A DNA stretch of 64,000 bases from Apostichopus japonicus. Taxonomy: Eukaryota; Echinodermata; Holothuroidea; Aspidochirotida; Stichopodidae. The position numbers were made by a program, and so were the translations under genes. Shown here piece after piece: positions 61,601-64,000 of the stretch. Position 1 is the first letter of the stretch. Each line of letters begins with the position of its first letter. The DNA lies in contig NC_092575.1 of NCBI RefSeq assembly GCF_037975245.1, positions 389,001 to 453,000 of the forward strand, written 5' to 3'. A model generated the notes under the pieces. It was not told where the DNA came from. It worked only from the letters and a program-made list of their open reading frames with translations, and did no database searches.

Positions 61601-64000
61601 ATAGCCATTAAACACGTGACAATGACGCCATTATGACATTATGTATATCATACTATGTCTAGAATGGAACATGAAAGTTATTTTGTTGCGCTATAACATT
61701 GTTTCATGCATTCCTTATCCGACATTTGACACATGTATTAACGTCCGTAGCAGGCAAGCATACGGCATATGTAATGTCTTAGATTTTAGTGTCTCTGCAC
61801 AAAGATACGGTAGTGGTAATGATCGAATTACCTTATTATAGTTTCCACCTACCGCCCCCTCCCATACCCTCACCACCAAACAGACACCTCAAAGCGTGGA
61901 GATGTGGAATATTATATGTCACAAATTAAAGCAAATTTGAGTAAATCAGAAACGATTGGTTAAATCATTTGAATGGTGTATTACTATTTTATTTATTGAA
62001 GTTGAATTGGCTAAACCTAGGTAAGAAAATATCATGTTTAGATTGCCTGACAAGAGAGTTTGTAATCGTTTGTTTTAATACTAACATTTCTTGTCCAAAT
62101 TATTGTCGAAATTGTTTCGAAAACTGCTTGCAAAAATACATTCATTTTTATTGAGAATACGAAACGGAACAAGGGACGAGAAACTGGGAAGGGAGGGACC
62201 ACCGGGTCGAGAGGGGGGGGGGGTGGGGTGGGAGAGGGGTTCCAATAGTAGACTCAGCAATTAATTTTGCATGCAGTGTGTCCATTCTAAAGGTGGTTAC
62301 AACATCTCGACGCGGCCTGCCTACGTCACTCCGCCGGAATAAGATCTTAACGAATTCTGATAAAGTAAATGAATTGTGTTGACTTTTCTCCCATATAATG
62401 ATTAAGAAGAATACATTGACTTAAGAGAAAAATAAAACTACGATTAGGAGGGGACTTTTACGATTCAAAAAGCCCTTTAGGACCCCCAATCCACGACGAA
62501 TCCTGTTGTACTATAGAGAGGATATTCGTTTTCATCATTAACTTTCTACGCGTCTTGGCGTGTAATCTTCAGCCGGGTATTTACGGCAGTTTGGTACGTA
62601 GGTAGGTCTCATTCATCAAAAGAGTAATGTCGGACCTAGAGGTTGCGTATAAACAGCATCTACATTAATGTTCTCACAATAATTTAAGGCTAAAATCTCT
62701 CAATTTATATACTGAGGGACTTTTGAATTTATTACCGTCAATATAACGTCAGTTCGGGAGCAAACTCAGCACAATCGGTTTCAACCGTGTTTGTCGTTTA
62801 TTCCATAACCAACGTCTCGTTCAAAGTAACACTTAATACGCACCATTAAATACAGTTCACATACACAATGTGGATACATCCACCCCCGCACCCCCATGAC
62901 ATCAAACATGAATCTTATTAGTTATAAGATGTATACATATCTTGTCTTAGTTTCTTTTGTTTGATAATTTTATGTTACGTAATAATTTAGGTAAGATTTG
63001 TAAATATTAATAAATACCTGCGCTGAGAGAAACTAGTATTACCATGCTGCCCTATTGTGCAATAAAAACAGCTATATTCGGTATTAAGTTTCTGTTATTC
63101 GATCAACTAAACTTCCGAAGTTAACAGTTAACGAGTTCGCACAAGGATATTTCAATGTAATACGCCCTGTCAGGTGCCTCGCTATAACCTGTCAAACGCA
63201 CTGTGGTACATCATCCTGCGATGATATGTCTGTAAACCGTACGGTACGTGGTGTGTATTAAAACATATGACAACGCTGTCTTAACACAAAAATTAAAAGA
63301 GACATTTTCACTTTCGAACAGAGTATGTTTAATCATCCAGCATACTTGACATGTCAACAAGAACAGACAGAATTAGAGCAAGCTCTAAGCGGGTTATATC
63401 GAGCTTGGATGCTGGTGTAGGTAGAGACTGCACTAGTCTGCTGACAAGGAGTTTTAAACATTAGTATGTATGTATGCATGATGCGGAGCTTCCTCGTAAC
63501 ATCTTTGTGAAAATACAAATTCTATCTGAAATTCTCTATCCCCACTACACCCCCATCCATACCCCATCCACCCCCTCTTTTCTGTCTCCCTGTATGTAAT
63601 ACATTTACTTCAAACCTTTGAACATTTTGGAACAAACATTAGACAAGAATAATTTAAAACTATGAAAAAAGGGCCTAAAATCATATCTTTTTTTGTTTAG
63701 TTTAGTCTCCTGGGATTCCTGGCTCTGTTTTTTATAAGATTTAGTAAGATACATAATTTTCAGTCCAAATATTTTAAAATTTGTCATTGTTCACTTTTCA
63801 CCGATTATTTAAGACCACAACTGCGCCGATTTTTGACCGAAAACCATGAGTCACCTCATTGGCATGTTTACTCATTCACCACAACGCTCAGGTGAGGTTA
63901 ACGAAAATCACAGAGGATTTGGAAATCAACAGATGTCTTAACAGAACACAGGCTATGTATAATGCATATCGACTGTATATACAGTCCATCATATATAACA
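55609..64000. other. Gene-free right end of the window
   Basis: No convincing gene. It holds three CACGTG E-boxes at 55815-56020, one weak candidate coding segment (57036-57290, minus), a 17-base C-run near 58321, and a G-run near 62212. All other open frames are short and lack family signal. Confidence 0.45.
57036..57290 (-). CDS. Possible unrecognised exon (weak)
   Basis: A minus-strand open frame with fairly balanced composition in an AT-rich desert encodes about 75-80 residues, including FADVMVVHMTSVKVHRCPPQ and GLQTVCSGMVTICLESRGSS. A GTAACT follows the codon for Thr at 57050-57048 and could be a donor; an AAG precedes GACCGGGTGTTCC and could be an acceptor. I recognise no family and see no neighbouring exon, so it may be chance. 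Confidence 0.15.

Overview
This window is nuclear DNA from an animal: spliced genes with GT..AG introns, AT-rich spacers, many minisatellites, and abundant short non-autonomous transposons. The two recognisable genes and the style of the repeats suit a marine invertebrate deuterostome, possibly an echinoderm. The species assignment is only an inference.

All confident coding sequence lies in the first 17.3 kb, as a divergent head-to-head gene pair. On the minus strand, running off the left edge, is the 5' part of a two-pore channel 1 gene (TPCN1). Six coding exons (9763 down to 2336) join in frame and encode the N-terminus through pore domain I, stopping inside the selectivity-filter Asn codon. 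On the plus strand is a complete five-exon gene (10732-17202, 488 aa) for IQCD/DRC10, an IQ-motif coiled-coil subunit of the ciliary nexin-dynein regulatory complex. From memory, TPCN1 and IQCD are also divergent neighbours in human, so the pair and its ~0.97 kb shared promoter appear to be ancient microsynteny.

The most unusual signal is inside TPCN1. Two introns have had their 3' splice site plus the first codons of the next exon amplified into tandem arrays. At 1-2120 a 61-bp unit with ~34 acceptor copies carries a branch-point-like sequence, a pyrimidine tract, CAG, and then codons for the filter motif YPDVMMP. At 6331-6523 a 45-bp unit is present five times, each with CAG followed by the start of the S2-helix exon. 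The 45-bp unit keeps frame (15 aa per copy). The 61-bp unit mostly leads to a stop.

From 17.3 to 64 kb I find no convincing gene. This stretch holds a probable solo LTR, a decayed LINE, several hAT-type MITEs with 8-bp target duplications (two nested pairs), a Penelope/hammerhead-like inverted-repeat element with a 15-bp target duplication (a relative lies in IQCD intron 1), a ~95-bp-arm hairpin, an (AT)n tract, and large minisatellites (17-bp units at 32.6-33.3 kb and 54.6-55.6 kb). Most open frames there are repeat artefacts or chance.

TPC1 is an endolysosomal cation channel and IQCD is an axonemal protein, so they probably share regulation rather than a biochemical pathway.
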